29,295 nt of DNA from IMG/VR virus record IMGVR_UViG_3300010371_000092, positions 1-29,295 of that record. One strand, 5' to 3'. Below the pieces are notes generated by a model that ran no database searches, was not told the DNA's origin, and worked only from the letters and a program-made list of their open reading frames with translations. Positions 28,709 to 29,295 of this stretch are shown here, piece by piece. Position 1 is the stretch's first letter, and each line of letters opens with the position of its first letter. The DNA comes from a virus. A program made the translations under genes and the position numbers.

Positions 28709-29295
28709 TGCGTCTTTCCTCCCTTGGCGACGGGGGTGGCCTCGTGGCGGGTGCGCTCGGCTTCGCGTTGGATCTGCGCCAGCAACGCGTCATGTTGCCC
28801 GCGGCGTTCTGCCCGGTTGTACGTCAAGGGCTGAATGGGGCACTGGGTGTACCGCGGGAAAATGCACACCCCGGTGTTGGCACAGGCCACCTGAATGAAC
28901 GGCGCGGCCCAGGGGTGCATCTTGATCACCTCCCATCTCATGGCCCGGAACACGTCTTGGTACTGCCCCTGTGTGCGGGTGCAGAGCCGCACCTCCGCCA
29001 TATCGTGGAGCGTCCGCAAGGAGTACTGCGCGATAATGGAAGTGTGTAGCCCGGTGGGCAGCAACTCCCGCGCATGCTGCACCGGCACGCCTTCATCCGC
29101 CAGCTGTGCGTAGCACTCCAGCACCGCCCGCATCATCACGTCATACCCCTCCTGCTGCTTCGCGTTGGCACCGGCGAGCGGCTGCCAGGCGTGATCTCGC
29201 ACGTCCACGGTGCGCTGACTTTCCTGCGCGTAGGACCCGTGGCGAGTGCGCACCAGCTGATGCGTGAAGGAGCGGGAGACGCCGCTGATGCGGAA
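28705..29295 (-). CDS. thyX: Flavin-dependent thymidylate synthase ThyX (partial)
   Basis: The frame continues off the right edge, so the N-terminus is missing; the 196 codons present run to the stop at 28705. The start seen inside the window at GTG 29253 is not the real one, because the upstream residues FRISGVSRSFTHQL are also typical of ThyX. The signature RTRHGSYAQESQR corresponds to the family motif RHRX7S, with the middle His of RHR replaced by Thr. The segment PTGLHTSIIAQYSLRTL then supplies the flavin-site and substrate region, and the C-terminus holds HPWAAPFI. The enzyme makes dTMP from dUMP using flavin and methylene-tetrahydrofolate, feeding phage DNA synthesis. Confidence 0.88.
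   Translation of the reverse strand, partial: FRISGVSRSFTHQLVRTRHGSYAQESQRTVDVRDHAWQPLAGANAKQQEGYDVMMRAVLECYAQLADEGVPVQHARELLPTGLHTSIIAQYSLRTLHDMAEVRLCTRTQGQYQDVFRAMRWEVIKMHPWAAPFIQVACANTGVCIFPRYTQCPIQPLTYNRAERRGQHDALLAQIQREAERTRHEATPVAKGGKTQ

Overview
The window is part of a double-stranded DNA phage genome with a contractile-tailed (myovirus) layout. It is GC-rich, close to 65-70% in the lines I counted by hand, and very tightly packed. I see no rRNA, tRNA, CRISPR, insertion sequence, integrase or repressor. The tail module (DUF3383-type sheath, DUF3277-type tube, baseplate plug, Gp138-type spike) is the simple contractile-tail type found in Bcep781-like and similar phages of Gram-negative bacteria. 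The host cannot be named from the sequence.

Left arm, + strand, about 1-15630: a late operon. It opens with the end of a glycine-rich protein and a 425-residue protein built almost wholly of about 17 repeats of 20-22 residues. Then come tail/neck terminator, sheath, tube, tail assembly chaperone with a probable -1 frameshift extension, tape measure with a lysozyme-like C-terminal domain, Dit-like protein, baseplate plug, hub, spike with an HxH tip, gp25-like wedge, baseplate J, a DUF2612 protein fused to a lectin-like domain, tail fibre and fibre chaperone. The lysis region follows: a membrane protein, an M15 peptidase endolysin, a two-helix holin candidate and three unknowns. A clear intrinsic terminator at 15653-15681 closes this unit.

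Just past the terminator, 15701-17319 on the + strand encodes a papain-like (C1-type) protein and a class 3 lipase as a coupled pair. These are unusual late-phage enzymes and one of the more curious parts of the window.

Right arm, - strand, 29295 down to 17180: a 12-kb early or middle operon with essentially no untranslated bases, in which nearly every junction is ATGA, GTGA or TGATG. In order of transcription it carries ThyX (running off the right edge), a Zn-finger micro-protein, a HAD phosphatase, a KGG-repeat protein, a possible pyrophosphohydrolase-like protein, a coiled-coil protein, a DnaQ-type exonuclease, a small unknown, a small protein ending like the SSB C-terminal tail, a lower-GC GIY-YIG nuclease, DNA polymerase III alpha with a degenerate PHP domain, a YkgJ-like Cys-cluster protein, a PD-(D/E)XK nuclease, a small HTH protein, two unknowns, a NADAR protein with an added zinc ribbon, a DUF1643 protein, and a run of about ten very small proteins, several with paired cysteines. 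The two arms converge and overlap at 17180-17319.

The overall picture is a lytic-style phage with its own replicative polymerase, a separate proofreading exonuclease and thymidylate synthesis. The best places to look for new biology are the NADAR-zinc ribbon protein, the SSB-tail protein, the cysteine-pair micro-protein cluster, the post-terminator protease/lipase pair and the repeat protein at the left.
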